A stretch of 64,000 nt of DNA from SHZL01 sp963815185 (GCA_963815185.1 CAWFGC010000007.1:274088-338087), one strand, 5' to 3'; shown: positions 8,783 to 18,670, counted from the first letter of the stretch. Notes: generated from the sequence alone by a model not told the origin. Program-made: numbers and translations.

Positions 8783-9749
8783 CAGCCGTCATCACGACGC
8801 CGTGGATGGAAAGCTTCTCAGATAGCTGTTGCTTGGTGCGGATCGCCTCGTCGCGCTCGAGAAATGGACCAATGCGCACGCGGAATATGGATGAAGTCGA
8901 CGAGGTCACGGTCTCCTGGTAGGCGCTCATGCCGTCCTCCCTGAGCTGTGATACCAAGCGTTCAGCGTTGCTTGCATCGGAAAAACTGCCTGCCTGGACC
9001 ACCCAACGCACCAATGCATCCGCAGGATTACCCACGGACTCGGACTGATCGGGTTGCAGATCGACGACTCGTGGCCTGACACCCTTAACATCTTTGGCAA
9101 TCCGTTCAGATACCTGACTGGCTTCAGTTTCGCTTTCGAACGGCCCCACGCGAACGCGATTGAGACGTCCCGCACCGGAGTCGATGGTGTCCAGCAATAC
9201 CGGAAGTCCCTGTTTCTGCAGTGAAGCCATCAAACGGCTCGCGTTCTCGGCGCTGCCCAGGCTCGCAACCTGCACCACATAGCGGCCGGTGGTACGCTCG
9301 GGTATCTGATCGGGCGCCGGAAGCGGCGCAGTTGTATTCTCAACCACATCCCCCTCTTTTGCCTTGGGTTGTAACGGGCTTGCCTTGTCCTGGCCGGACT
9401 TGGCCGCGACCGGTTCCGGGGTGAGGTCCGCAGCCTTGGGGCTGGCTTCAGGTGGAGCTTGTGCCGCCTCTTTTTCATTAACTCTTACCGGCGCACTGGT
9501 GGCGGCCGCCGCTCTGTCGCCGGATACCGCATCGCGATCCGGCATCGGCCGGCTTTCTCTTTGTGGATCGGTGACCGGAAAGCGCCGGGTTTCGAAGGTA
9601 AGTTCATCCGGACGGGGCGGGAGCTCAATTTTTTGCGACTGCTGCGAGCCGCTTTCCGGTCTCCCGTTGAGCAACATGGGCAGCACAATCACTGCCAGCG
9701 CGATCAATACGCTGGCGCCAACCAGTCTTTGCTTCAGTGCTTTGTCCAT
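8778..9749 (-). CDS. dedD: SPOR-domain cell-division protein, DedD-like
   Basis: 323 residues. A single membrane anchor near the N-terminus (residues about 9-28, VGASVLIALAVIVLPMLLNG) is followed by a Pro/Ala/Glu-rich periplasmic linker and two consecutive SPOR domains, about 162-238 (YVVQVASLGSAENASRL...VRVGPF) and 245-323 (WVVQAGSFSDASNAERL...VRIGPF). SPOR domains bind denuded septal peptidoglycan. DedD normally has one, so the duplication is worth noting. Its place between folC and cvpA supports the assignment. The TAG stop lies in a repeat end. Confidence 0.88.
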   Translation of the reverse strand: MDKALKQRLVGASVLIALAVIVLPMLLNGRPESGSQQSQKIELPPRPDELTFETRRFPVTDPQRESRPMPDRDAVSGDRAAAATSAPVRVNEKEAAQAPPEASPKAADLTPEPVAAKSGQDKASPLQPKAKEGDVVENTTAPLPAPDQIPERTTGRYVVQVASLGSAENASRLMASLQKQGLPVLLDTIDSGAGRLNRVRVGPFESETEASQVSERIAKDVKGVRPRVVDLQPDQSESVGNPADALVRWVVQAGSFSDASNAERLVSQLREDGMSAYQETVTSSTSSIFRVRIGPFLERDEAIRTKQQLSEKLSIHGVVMTAD

Positions 9750-9847
9750 AATAGAGGTGCTCTTGAACGGTGCTCGTCGAAACCGGGCTGTCGGGGAATA
9801 CTGCCATCAATTATACACGCGCGCTTTGCGAACCACCTTGCTGCAGT

Positions 9848-11125
9848 TCAAAGCTGGCTGTTAGCCGCCAGGAAGGTCGTTGCCTCGGCGACGGTGAAAA
9901 AGGACCCGAAAACCAGGACCTGCTGCCCGCCGCCTGCCGTTGCTTCCAACGCTGCGGCCAAAGCCGAGGCCACGTCAGGGAAATCCCGCACGCGTCCGGG
10001 CCCGCTGACCTTGACCACTTCCTGCGCCAGTTCGGCACCGCTGCGGCCACGATCGCCGCCCAAGCCCGCGCAGTGCCAATGCTGCACATATTCATCCAGA
10101 ATCGACGCGACCGCCACCGCATCCTTGTCCTGCAGCATGCCAAGCACGCAAATCACGGGGCGCCAGCGCAAATCCTGCAATGCTGCGGCCACTGCCTGTG
10201 CCGCGTGCGGGTTGTGGCCAACATCCAGCCACACCCGGGGGCAATCAGCCGACGGCTGCAAACGCCCGGCCAGGCTGACGGATTTCAAGCCCCGCACCAG
10301 TTCATCGGGGTGCTCCAGCGCGTCCGGAATCAGCGCACTCACAGCCGCGACCGCGGTGGCCATGTTCCGGACCTGGTGCGAGCCCGGCATTGCCGGTTGC
10401 GGTAGCTGGATCGTATTCGAACCTTGGCGCCAGACAAAACCGCATGCCTGTACGGTCACGCTGAATTCCCTCCCCAGACGCTGCAGCAGAGCGCCGCAAC
10501 GCGCGGCAGCTTCCAGCACGGATTGCGGCGGATCGGCCTCACCGCAGATCAACGGCCTGCCCGCCCGGATGATACCGGCTTTCTCACGGCCAACACTGTC
10601 AAGATCATGGCCCAGGTACTCCTGGTGGTCCAGACCAATTGCGGTAATAACGGCGCAATCCGTGTCGAGAATATTGACCGCATCGAGCCTGCCACCGAGG
10701 CCGACTTCGAGCACGGCAAAATCCAGCGTCGCGCGTGACAGCAAATCGAAGGCCGCCAGCGTACCGAATTCGAAATAACTCAGACTGATTTCGCCGCGTG
10801 CGGCCTCAACCCGTTCGAATGCAGCGATCAAGTCCCCATCCGTCGCCCCGGCGCCCTGAATCTGCACTCTTTCGTTATAGTGCAGGAGATGGGGTGAGGT
10901 ATAGCTGCCACAACGATAGGCAAGGGCCGTCAGCATGGTGCTGAGATAAGCCACGGTCGAACCCTTGCCATTGGTGCCGGCAACGGTGATCAGCCGGGTT
11001 GCCGGCATTGGCCGGCCCATAAGCTCCCACACCGCACGGACCCGCTCCAGGCCGAGATCGATCGCCAGCGGGTGGCGCCGCTGCAGAAGGTCGAGCCACG
11101 CCGCGAGTGTGGAGGGTTTGGACAT
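9848..11125 (-). CDS. folC: Bifunctional dihydrofolate/folylpolyglutamate synthase
   Basis: 425 residues. It joins dihydropteroate with glutamate and extends folate polyglutamates in the cytosol. ATP-binding P-loop TVAGTNGKGSTVAYL lies near residues 47-61, with the family motifs TSPHLLHYNERVQI and LEVGLGGRLDAVN after it and GHNPHAA in the C-terminal domain. It sits 39 bp after accD and before dedD, the usual gammaproteobacterial order. Confidence 0.96.
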   Translation of the reverse strand: MSKPSTLAAWLDLLQRRHPLAIDLGLERVRAVWELMGRPMPATRLITVAGTNGKGSTVAYLSTMLTALAYRCGSYTSPHLLHYNERVQIQGAGATDGDLIAAFERVEAARGEISLSYFEFGTLAAFDLLSRATLDFAVLEVGLGGRLDAVNILDTDCAVITAIGLDHQEYLGHDLDSVGREKAGIIRAGRPLICGEADPPQSVLEAAARCGALLQRLGREFSVTVQACGFVWRQGSNTIQLPQPAMPGSHQVRNMATAVAAVSALIPDALEHPDELVRGLKSVSLAGRLQPSADCPRVWLDVGHNPHAAQAVAAALQDLRWRPVICVLGMLQDKDAVAVASILDEYVQHWHCAGLGGDRGRSGAELAQEVVKVSGPGRVRDFPDVASALAAALEATAGGGQQVLVFGSFFTVAEATTFLAANSQL

Positions 11126-11164
11126 GGGCGCTTGTCCCGCTTACGCCGCTGCGGCAAGCGGTTG

Positions 11165-12055
11165 CTATGTTTTGACCAGTTCCCCGCTCACCACCCTGGG
11201 TTGAGCGCCACCACTCATCAAGGCCAGCAAGGCGGAAATCTGATCGCGCAGTTGGCGCCGATCGACAATCATGTCGATCGCGCCTTTTTCCAGCAGGAAT
11301 TCACTGCGTTGAAACCCCTCGGGCAGCTTCTCGCGCACGGTTTGTTCAATCACACGCGGGCCGGCAAATCCGATCTGGGCGCCTGGCTCGGCGATGTTGA
11401 CGTCTCCCAGCATGCCCAGGCTGGCGGACACGCCGCCTGTGGTCGGGTGGGTCAGCACGGAGATGTAGGGAATTCCGGCCTCCGCCATGCGCGCCAATAC
11501 GGCACTGGTCTTGGCCATTTGCATCAGAGACAACAGGCCTTCCTGCATGCGCGCACCGCCACTGGCGGAAAAGCATACCAGCGGCGAGCGCAGGCGCAGA
11601 CTTTCCTGACCGGCGCGGGAGAATTTCTCGCCCACGACCGAGCCCATGGATCCACCCATAAAACCGAATTCAAAGGCGCAGGCCACAATATCGCCACCGT
11701 ACAACTTTCCTGCCATGGCCACCAGCGCATCCTTTTCCCCGGTTTTTTTCTGCGCAGCCACCAGGCGATCGCGGTATTTCTTGGTATCGCGAAACTTGAG
11801 CGTATCGACCGACTCGAGGTCAGCCGCTATTTCACGCTGGTCCTCTGGGTCCAAAAACTGTTGTAGGCGCGCGCGTGCCCCCACCGGCATATGCTTGCCG
11901 CACTTGGGACAGACTTGAAGATTGCGCTCGAGCTCAGGACGGTACAATACTGCTGAACAATCCACGCATTTTGTCCACAAGCCTTCCGGAACCGTGCGCT
12001 TGTTGCCGCCTTCGGTGCGGATTCTCGATGGCATCAGTTTTTGAAACCAGCTCAT
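11165..12055 (-). CDS. accD: Acetyl-CoA carboxylase carboxyltransferase subunit beta
   Basis: 296 residues; with AccA it transfers the carboxyl group from biotin to acetyl-CoA in fatty-acid synthesis. The N-terminal zinc ribbon is complete (Cys30, Cys33, Cys49, Cys52). The crotonase-like core has the conserved GGARMQEGLLSLMQMAKT and TTGGVSASLGMLGD segments. It lies between trpA and folC. Confidence 0.97.
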   Translation of the reverse strand: MSWFQKLMPSRIRTEGGNKRTVPEGLWTKCVDCSAVLYRPELERNLQVCPKCGKHMPVGARARLQQFLDPEDQREIAADLESVDTLKFRDTKKYRDRLVAAQKKTGEKDALVAMAGKLYGGDIVACAFEFGFMGGSMGSVVGEKFSRAGQESLRLRSPLVCFSASGGARMQEGLLSLMQMAKTSAVLARMAEAGIPYISVLTHPTTGGVSASLGMLGDVNIAEPGAQIGFAGPRVIEQTVREKLPEGFQRSEFLLEKGAIDMIVDRRQLRDQISALLALMSGGAQPRVVSGELVKT

Positions 12056-12158
12056 GCCTGGAATGCCCCGGTAAAGGCTTGCATCCGAACTTCCTGGCGA
12101 TTGCTTATTATCATCGACTTTCCCAATCCCGAACTGCTGTCAAGGGCATTGACCTGCT

Positions 12159-12971
12159 TCAATCCACGCCATTGTCCATGGCCTCACGCACGGGCGCAAG
12201 AAACTCCCGGGCCAGGCGGCCGGCCTCTTCCTCGGACGCCGCCGTCGCCAGCGTCTGCACCAGGGCACTGCCGATGACCACCCCGTCGGCCACTTTGGCC
12301 ACCAGCGCAGCCGCTTCGGCCCCCTTGATACCGAAACCTACCGCAATGGGTAGACCGCTGTGCCGGCGTATTTGCCGCAGCGGCGCCACGATATCGTGCT
12401 GTTGCAGCAGATTCGCGCCGGTAATGCCCTTGAAAGACACATAGTAAAGATAACCACGCGCGGTACTGACGATGGTATCCATCCGCTCCGCTGTGGTCGT
12501 GGGCGCCAGCAAACAGATGGGATAAATACCGGCCTTTGCCAACAAATCGCTGAGCTGGCCCATTTCCTCCGGCGGGCAATCGACCATCAGCAGGCCGTCG
12601 ACCCCTGCGGCACCCGCGTCGCTCGCAAATGCAGCAAAACCGTAGCGCTCCACCGGGTTCATATAACCCATCAGCACCACCGGTGTGGTCTTGTCATGGC
12701 AGCGAAATTCCGTCACGCAATGGAGCACCGTGTGCAGCGAAACGCCGCGCGTAATCGCCCGCTCGCTGGCCGCCTGGATCACCGGCCCATCGGCCATGGG
12801 GTCGGAGAAGGGCACGCCAAGCTCCAATACATCCGCCCCGGCGGAGACCAGTTGATGCATGATGGCGACAGTCCATTCCGGCCGCGGATCGCCCACGGTA
12901 ATAAACGGGATCAGGGCTTTGCGCGACTGCTCATTCAATGCCTGAAATCGTTGGTCTATGCGATTTTTCAC
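12159..12971 (-). CDS. trpA: Tryptophan synthase alpha subunit
   Basis: 270-residue TIM barrel cleaving indole-3-glycerol phosphate. The catalytic glutamate is in ADVLELGVPFSDPMADGP (Glu near 52), the catalytic aspartate in GVDGLLMVDCPPEE, and the phosphate-binding end is PIAVGFGIKG. It starts with GTG overlapping the trpB stop codon (GTGA), so coupled translation of the two subunits is likely. Confidence 0.97.
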   Translation of the reverse strand: MKNRIDQRFQALNEQSRKALIPFITVGDPRPEWTVAIMHQLVSAGADVLELGVPFSDPMADGPVIQAASERAITRGVSLHTVLHCVTEFRCHDKTTPVVLMGYMNPVERYGFAAFASDAGAAGVDGLLMVDCPPEEMGQLSDLLAKAGIYPICLLAPTTTAERMDTIVSTARGYLYYVSFKGITGANLLQQHDIVAPLRQIRRHSGLPIAVGFGIKGAEAAALVAKVADGVVIGSALVQTLATAASEEEAGRLAREFLAPVREAMDNGVD

Positions 12972-14191
12972 AAAGAAATGTTCTCCAGTTCTGCGACCGT
13001 CTGCACATCTTTGTCGCCTCTGCCGGAGAGGTTGATCAGAATGTATTGATCGGGGCGCATTGCGGCTGCCAGCTTGATGCCGTAGGCAACGGCATGGCTG
13101 CTTTCCAGCGCAGGCAGTATGCCTTCGAGCCGGGTCAGTTGATGAAACGCCTTTAGCGCCTCCTGATCCGTGACCGAGACGTATTCCGCCCGCCCGCTGT
13201 CCTTCAGCCAGGCATGCTCCGGCCCCACGCCCGGATAATCCAGCCCGGCGGAAACCGAATGGGTGTGTTGTATCTGGCCGGCGTCATCGTCTATCAGGTA
13301 GGTGCGGCAACCGTGCAACACGCCCGGCCTGCCGGCGCACAGCGAGGCGGCATGCTCCCCCGTGGACAGACCCCTGCCGGCGGCTTCCACGCCGATCAAC
13401 CGCACCTCGCGGTCACCGACAAAGGGGTGAAACAAACCTATCGCATTGGAGCCGCCGCCGACGCAGGCGACCAGCGCGTCCGGCAGGGTGCCATATTCAT
13501 CCATCATCTGGCGGCGGGCTTCTCTGCCCACCACGGCATTGAAATCGCGCACCATGGTGGGATAAGGATGCGGTCCCGCCACGGTGCCGATGATGTAGAA
13601 GGTATCGTCGATATTCGTCACCCAGTCCCGCATGGCCTCGTTCAGTGCATCTTTCAATGTGCGCGAGCCGCTGGCCACCGCGCGCACCTCCGCACCCAGC
13701 AGCTTCATGCGAAAAACGTTGATGGCCTGGCGCCGCATATCGATCTCGCCCATGTACACCACGCATTGCTTGTTCAGTCTTGCCGCAACGGTGGCTGCTG
13801 CCACGCCGTGCTGACCGGCCCCGGTTTCCGCTATCAGACGCGATTTGCCCATGTAATCGGCCAGCAGGGCCTGTCCGACCGTGTTATTGATCTTGTGCGC
13901 ACCGGTGTGATTCAGATCTTCCCGCTTGAGCAATATCTGCGCCCCGCCTGCGAGTTCGGAGAGTCTGCGGGCCGGGTAGATCGGCGAAGGCCGGCCGACG
14001 TAATGGGCCAGGTCATCATCCATGCGGGCAATGAATTCATCATCCTCGCGCCAGCGGAAGTACGCAGTCTTCAACTCGTCCAATGCATGCATCAGAGTCT
14101 CGGAAACATAACTTCCGCCGTAGGGCCCGAAATGCCCCTGCGCATCGGGCTCGGAAGTCATCGCTGCTTGCTGCTTTGCTTTACTGTTCAC
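12968..14191 (-). CDS. trpB: Tryptophan synthase beta subunit
   Basis: PLP enzyme condensing indole and serine. The PLP lysine is in LNHTGAHKINN, the phosphate-binding loop is GGGSNAIG, and the family start GHFGPYGGSYVSETLM is present. I choose the GTG at 14191 because AGAGG lies six bases upstream; the next candidate, ATG 14161, has no ribosome-binding site. The GTG start overlaps the end of trpF by 11 bp. The product is about 407 residues, a normal length. Confidence 0.95.
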   Translation of the reverse strand: MNSKAKQQAAMTSEPDAQGHFGPYGGSYVSETLMHALDELKTAYFRWREDDEFIARMDDDLAHYVGRPSPIYPARRLSELAGGAQILLKREDLNHTGAHKINNTVGQALLADYMGKSRLIAETGAGQHGVAAATVAARLNKQCVVYMGEIDMRRQAINVFRMKLLGAEVRAVASGSRTLKDALNEAMRDWVTNIDDTFYIIGTVAGPHPYPTMVRDFNAVVGREARRQMMDEYGTLPDALVACVGGGSNAIGLFHPFVGDREVRLIGVEAAGRGLSTGEHAASLCAGRPGVLHGCRTYLIDDDAGQIQHTHSVSAGLDYPGVGPEHAWLKDSGRAEYVSVTDQEALKAFHQLTRLEGILPALESSHAVAYGIKLAAAMRPDQYILINLSGRGDKDVQTVAELENISL

Positions 14192-14804
14192 TCTTTGCCT
14201 CTTTGATAAATCGTCTGATAGCTGCTGCGTCCTTGATACCGGGCGCGGTTTCCACCCCGCTGGAGACATCCACGGCCCACGGGTGCACCTGGTTCACGGC
14301 GCTGCGCACATTGGCGGGGTTCAATCCACCCGCCAGGATCAAAGGCAGCCGGCCCGGAGAAATCCGGCCCCAATCCAGCACCCTGCCGGTGCCGCCCTGC
14401 CCACCCGGTTCATGGCTGTCGACCAGGATGCCTGCGGCATCAGCGTACGCCGTTTCCGCCGCCGCCACCGCGTTTGCGGCGGCGCCTTGAACAGCCTTGA
14501 TATAGGGCAGGCCAAACTGCCTGCAGTATGCGGCATCTTCACGGCCGTGAAATTGCAGCAGGCTCAGCGCGGCCTGGCGCAGCACCTGCCGCACATATTC
14601 TGCCTCCTGGTCGAGGAACAGCCCAACACGGCAGACAAAGGCGGGCACCTGCCGGCACAGGCCGGCTGCGGCTTGTGGCTCAACACAGCGCGGACTATCC
14701 GGCACGAACACGAAACCCAGTGCGTCAGCGCCGGCATCGACCGCGTCGGCCACGTCCTGAGCCCGGCTGAGGCCGCAGATTTTTACCCGCACCGGGCTCA
14801 TCAT
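14181..14804 (-). CDS. trpF: Phosphoribosylanthranilate isomerase
   Basis: 207-residue TIM barrel for the Amadori rearrangement of phosphoribosylanthranilate. The catalytic cysteine is in VKICGLSRAQD near the N-terminus and the catalytic aspartate in ILVDSHEPGGQGGTG; the phosphate site is LAGGLNPANV and DVSSGVE. The start ATGATG at 14804 overlaps the truA stop by 4 bp behind GAGGGAG. Confidence 0.96.
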   Translation of the reverse strand: MMSPVRVKICGLSRAQDVADAVDAGADALGFVFVPDSPRCVEPQAAAGLCRQVPAFVCRVGLFLDQEAEYVRQVLRQAALSLLQFHGREDAAYCRQFGLPYIKAVQGAAANAVAAAETAYADAAGILVDSHEPGGQGGTGRVLDWGRISPGRLPLILAGGLNPANVRSAVNQVHPWAVDVSSGVETAPGIKDAAAIRRFIKEAKSEQ

Positions 14805-15589
14805 GGCTCCCTCGCGGGGGGAAAGTCGACCTGCACGGGCGGCAGTCGATATTGGGACGGGTAACGCGCGCCAACGAAATACAAACCTTCGGCCGCGGCC
14901 GTCGGAGCCGCCGCGCTACGATCGCGGCTGAGCAACAATTCCTGCATCCAGGCAAGCGGTTGTTCTGCGCGGCCGATGCGGATCAGGCTGCCGGCAATAT
15001 TTCGCACCATATGATAAAGAAAGCCGTTGGCAGTCACATCAATCTGCACTTCGTTCTCGTTCCGCACCACCGAAATCTCATGAATTTCACGCAGTGCATG
15101 CCGGGCCTGACAGGATGCAGCGCGAAAGGCTGAAAAGTCATGCTCGCCACATAGGACCTGTGCCGCAAGGTGCATCAATTCCGCGTCCAGTGGCTGGCGA
15201 CACCAGCTCACCCGTTTGGCATCCAGTGCCGGCCGCACCCAGCGGTTGAGAATGCGATAGCGGTAGCTGCGCGAATAGGCGCTGAAGCGCGCATGAAAGC
15301 TGTCGTCGACCGCGCGCAGCCACAGGACGCTGATACCCCGCGGCAAATGGCTGTTGGCCCCCAATATCCAGGAGCGTTCGGAGCGTTGCACAGGAGTATC
15401 AAAATGGGCGATCTGGCAAATGGCGTGAACACCGGTGTCGGTTCGACCACAGCAGGCAACATGAATTGGCTGGTCCGCAACGCGGGAAAGCGCCGCCTCG
15501 ACGCAGCCTTGTACTGTCGGCTCCTGCCGCTGCACCTGCCAACCGAGGAACGCGCTGCCATCATATTCGATCCCGAATGCATAGCGCAT
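14801..15589 (-). CDS. truA: tRNA pseudouridine(38-40) synthase
   Basis: 262 residues. It isomerises uridines 38-40 in tRNA anticodon stems. The catalytic Asp51 is in CGRTDTGVHA, the N-terminus YAFGIEYDGSAFLGWQ is diagnostic, and FLYHMVRNIAGSLI is the conserved C-terminal motif. It heads the truA-trpF-trpB-trpA chain. Confidence 0.97.
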   Translation of the reverse strand: MRYAFGIEYDGSAFLGWQVQRQEPTVQGCVEAALSRVADQPIHVACCGRTDTGVHAICQIAHFDTPVQRSERSWILGANSHLPRGISVLWLRAVDDSFHARFSAYSRSYRYRILNRWVRPALDAKRVSWCRQPLDAELMHLAAQVLCGEHDFSAFRAASCQARHALREIHEISVVRNENEVQIDVTANGFLYHMVRNIAGSLIRIGRAEQPLAWMQELLLSRDRSAAAPTAAAEGLYFVGARYPSQYRLPPVQVDFPPAREP

Positions 15590-15678
15590 TTGTGTTTGGT
15601 CCGCCTTTGTAGCCTGTGCGGGTCATGCCCTGAATCGCGCATTTTGGTGCCGCCTGCCACCGATTGCAAACCGGGTGA

Positions 15679-15715
15679 AAAGAAAGGGGCCGCGAGGGTG
15701 CACTCTCGCGGCCCC
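15679..15715 (-). terminator. Rho-independent terminator after fimV
   Basis: A near-perfect GC-rich palindrome (15686-15715, GGGGCCGCGAG and its complement) is followed in the minus direction by TTTCTTTT. It lies 19 bp past the fimV stop and separates fimV from truA. Confidence 0.85.
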
Positions 15716-15734
15716 TGGCAGTTCAATGCTTCGC

Positions 15735-17534
15735 TCAGAGTTCGCCCAGCATTTTCTTCGCTTCAGATTGCTGTTCTTCGGAACCGTGCTCGATGACTTC
15801 GTCGAGGATCACGCGCGCGGCTTCCCGGTCGCCCATGGCAATATAGGCCCGCGCCAGATCCAGACGCACCTCCGGATCGGCACTGTCTTCATCCAACAAC
15901 TCCGCTTCATCGCTTTGTGCCGCCCGCTCCCGCCTGGTTTGCTGCTGCGGCTCAGGGGCGGTGACCGCTTCGCCTTCCTCCTCAGCGGCTTCTTTGTCGG
16001 CCGCCGGTTCGGGTTGGGGTTTCAGGACCTTGAGGATTTCTTCGGCTTCGTCCTTGATTTCGCGTACGGTTCCGCCTTCCGGTCCGGCGCTCTCCAGGTC
16101 CCAGTCCTGACCGGCATTGCGGCGATTGATCAACCAGCCGGCAACCGCAGCGGCAACCACCAGCAATACCAGCAGCCACAGGGTCAGGCTGCTGTACCAG
16201 GCCTTTTCCGGTTTCGACGCAGCCTTGGTCGTCACTTTGGGCACCGCGGTCTGGCTGGTTTTTTGCGAGGGTTTCTTCGCTGTGGCTTGCGCCGCCTGGC
16301 CGGCAGGGCTTTCACTGCCTTCATCTTTGCCTTCAGATAGGCGCTTCTGGCGCAGCTCTTCTTCCATTTGAGACAGCCCGGCATCGGCTACATTGCCTTC
16401 CTGACTCGACCCCAGACGATCCCGTAATTCGGTAATCTGGTCCTGCAGGTATTGATTCTGTTGCTGTTCCACAACCAGTTCTTCTTCCTTGCGCGCCAGT
16501 TCTTCCTTCAGTGCCTGCTCAGCAGGGGATGCACTGCTACCGGCGGCCGCTTCGTTCGTACCGCCGGCGCTGGCGACATCCGCCTTGTCGGCCGGTGGCA
16601 CCAGCTCCAATTTATCCGCTGGCGCAGTGGTGCTGGCGCTGCCTTCGGGAGTGGCCGGTTGCCGGGAATTCATGTCCAGCAAAGGCGTCTCCGCCGCGGT
16701 GGGCGCAATGTTCTGGGAATACGCATCGTATTGCTGAACCACTTCTTCACGCGCGGTTGCCACCGGTACCTGCCGCACCTCTTCGACCTGCGGCATACGC
16801 AGGATCGCGCCTTTCTTCAGCAGATTGATGTTGTCCTTGATAAAAGCCTGCGGATTATTGCGCTGGATGGCGAGCATGACCGCGTTCATATCCAGGCCGG
16901 TGCCATGCGACCAGTCGGCAGCGATGCGCCACAGGGTATCGCCGCTTTGCACCGGGCCATACTCATTGCCGCCGGCTGTGACAGGGGTTGTTGCGTTTGG
17001 TTTTGACTGCCCGGAGGCATCTTCGCGCGCAGTGGCTTTTCCCGCCGGCACCCACTCGGCTTCTGCGGGGGCCGGAGCGACCGGGGGCCGCCCGCGCTCG
17101 TCAACCACTGGAGACGGGGCCGGCGATGTGAATGACGGCGGGTCGAGAAACATCGTGTATTCACGTAACAACCTGCCACTGGCCCAGTTCACCTCGACGA
17201 TCAGGCGAACGATCGGGTCCTTGAGCGGCAGCTTGCTGGTGACGAGGATGCTGGCACCACCGTCTTTCTGCTCCAGCGCAAAACTCAATGGCACGGAAAT
17301 CGCGTCGCGGCTGGCGCCGATCAATTTAAAGTCATCGGCGGAAGCCATGCCCACGGTAACGGAAGCCAGATCATCATCCGCCCGGGTGATCAAATCGATC
17401 CTGGCCTGCAAGGGCTGGTTCAAATAGGATTCAACCGAAATATTGCCCAGGCCCATGGCCAATGCCAATGGTGCGAATGCTGTTAACGCAGCCAACAGTA
17501 CCAAGCTGGCGCTGATGCGTTTGGTGTTATACAT
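15735..17534 (-). CDS. fimV: FimV/HubP-type polar hub protein
   Basis: 599 residues. There is a signal peptide (LVLLAALTAFAPLALA), the FimV N-terminal domain (LGNISVESYLNQPLQARIDL), a LysM peptidoglycan-binding domain (GPVQSGDTLWRIAADW), Pro/Ala linkers, a coiled coil (EELARKEEELVVEQQQNQYL), one transmembrane helix (LTLWLLVLLVVAAAVAGWLI, about residue 450), an acidic cytoplasmic part and a C-terminal TPR-like FimV motif (LDLARAYIAMGDREAARVIL). The family organises cell poles and type IV pili. The asd-fimV-truA order is classical. Confidence 0.93.
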   Translation of the reverse strand: MYNTKRISASLVLLAALTAFAPLALAMGLGNISVESYLNQPLQARIDLITRADDDLASVTVGMASADDFKLIGASRDAISVPLSFALEQKDGGASILVTSKLPLKDPIVRLIVEVNWASGRLLREYTMFLDPPSFTSPAPSPVVDERGRPPVAPAPAEAEWVPAGKATAREDASGQSKPNATTPVTAGGNEYGPVQSGDTLWRIAADWSHGTGLDMNAVMLAIQRNNPQAFIKDNINLLKKGAILRMPQVEEVRQVPVATAREEVVQQYDAYSQNIAPTAAETPLLDMNSRQPATPEGSASTTAPADKLELVPPADKADVASAGGTNEAAAGSSASPAEQALKEELARKEEELVVEQQQNQYLQDQITELRDRLGSSQEGNVADAGLSQMEEELRQKRLSEGKDEGSESPAGQAAQATAKKPSQKTSQTAVPKVTTKAASKPEKAWYSSLTLWLLVLLVVAAAVAGWLINRRNAGQDWDLESAGPEGGTVREIKDEAEEILKVLKPQPEPAADKEAAEEEGEAVTAPEPQQQTRRERAAQSDEAELLDEDSADPEVRLDLARAYIAMGDREAARVILDEVIEHGSEEQQSEAKKMLGEL

Positions 17535-17599
17535 GAGTCCCTCCGTCTTTCCCTGACATTATGAAGAACAGCCTTGCCCGATAAGTGCGTGCTCTGCCC

Positions 17600-18670
17600 T
17601 TAAGCTCCCACCAGTGCTGAGTGTACTTGCACCTGCGACCGCTGGCCAGCAGCAAACCGCCGCTGTTCCAGGTAGTCCATGATCTGAATGGCGTTAAGCG
17701 CTGCGCCTTTGCGCACGTTGTCCGCCACCACCCACATGCTGATGCCACGCGGATGACTGATATCGCGCCGCAGCCTGCCCACATAAACGGCATCTTTGCC
17801 CGCCGCATGGGTAACCGGCGTTGGATGGATGCCGTCCGCGCCAGCCAGTAACTCGACACCCGGCGCCTGTTGCAGCAATTCGCGCACGCGTTCGATGCTG
17901 ATGTCGGTGCGCGTTTCGAAGTGAACAGCTTCGGCATGGCCGTAAAAAACCGGCACGCGAACTGCAGTGGCATTGACCAGCAGCTCGGGGTCATCGAGGA
18001 TTTTTTGCGTTTCCCAGAGCATTTTCATTTCTTCCCGCGAATAGCCGTTTTCCAGCAGCGTATCGATTTGCGGCAACACGTTAAACGCGATGGGCTGGGA
18101 AAAGGCCGACATTTCGGGATCCTGGAAATTCAGCTTTTGCGCCGTTTGCATGGCCAGTTCCCGCAAACCCTTGCGTCCGGCTCCTGAAACCGACTGGTAG
18201 GTCGCTACATTGATGCGCGCAATGCCGGCGGCGGCGTGGATCGGCGCCAGAGCAACCACCATCTGGATGGTTGAACAATTCGGGTTGGCGATGATACACC
18301 CGCCCTGCACCGCATCCAGCAGGTGCGCATTGATCTCAGGCACCACCAGCGGGACCGCATCGTCATAACGAAACGCCGAAGTGTTGTCGATCACGATGGC
18401 GCCTGCCGCCGCGGCCAGCGGAGCGTATTTCTGACTGACAGATCCGCCGGCGGAAAACAGCGCATAGTCCACCGTGGAAAAATCAAAGTCGGCGAGGTTG
18501 CCAATCTCCAGTTGGGTATTACCGAACTCGACGTCTTCCCCGACCGAGCGGGCGCTCGCCAACGCGCTGACACGATCCTCCCGATGCCCCTGTTCGGCCA
18601 GCATGGACAGCATTACCTCGCCCACCGCACCGCTGGCGCCAACCACCGCAATTTTAGGTTTTTGTATCAT
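17600..18670 (-). CDS. asd: Aspartate-semialdehyde dehydrogenase
   Basis: 356 residues. It reduces aspartyl phosphate to the semialdehyde for lysine, threonine, methionine and diaminopimelate synthesis. NADP loop GASGAVGEVM is at 11-20, catalytic Cys132 is in ANPNCSTIQ, and TYQSVSGAGRKG follows. It lies 65 bp upstream of fimV and 33 bp after the aroC stop on the same strand. Confidence 0.96.
   Translation of the reverse strand: MIQKPKIAVVGASGAVGEVMLSMLAEQGHREDRVSALASARSVGEDVEFGNTQLEIGNLADFDFSTVDYALFSAGGSVSQKYAPLAAAAGAIVIDNTSAFRYDDAVPLVVPEINAHLLDAVQGGCIIANPNCSTIQMVVALAPIHAAAGIARINVATYQSVSGAGRKGLRELAMQTAQKLNFQDPEMSAFSQPIAFNVLPQIDTLLENGYSREEMKMLWETQKILDDPELLVNATAVRVPVFYGHAEAVHFETRTDISIERVRELLQQAPGVELLAGADGIHPTPVTHAAGKDAVYVGRLRRDISHPRGISMWVVADNVRKGAALNAIQIMDYLEQRRFAAGQRSQVQVHSALVGA

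Noticed and set aside
9459..10778. 439-codon plus-strand frame
   Set aside because: Antisense to dedD and folC, both with clear family motifs; the translation is rich in Arg, Ser and Pro with no domain.
11072..11866. 264-codon plus-strand frame
   Set aside because: Shadow of accD and folC on the other strand.
13214..14206. 330-codon plus-strand frame
   Set aside because: Shadow of trpB; His- and Gly-rich translation without a recognisable domain.
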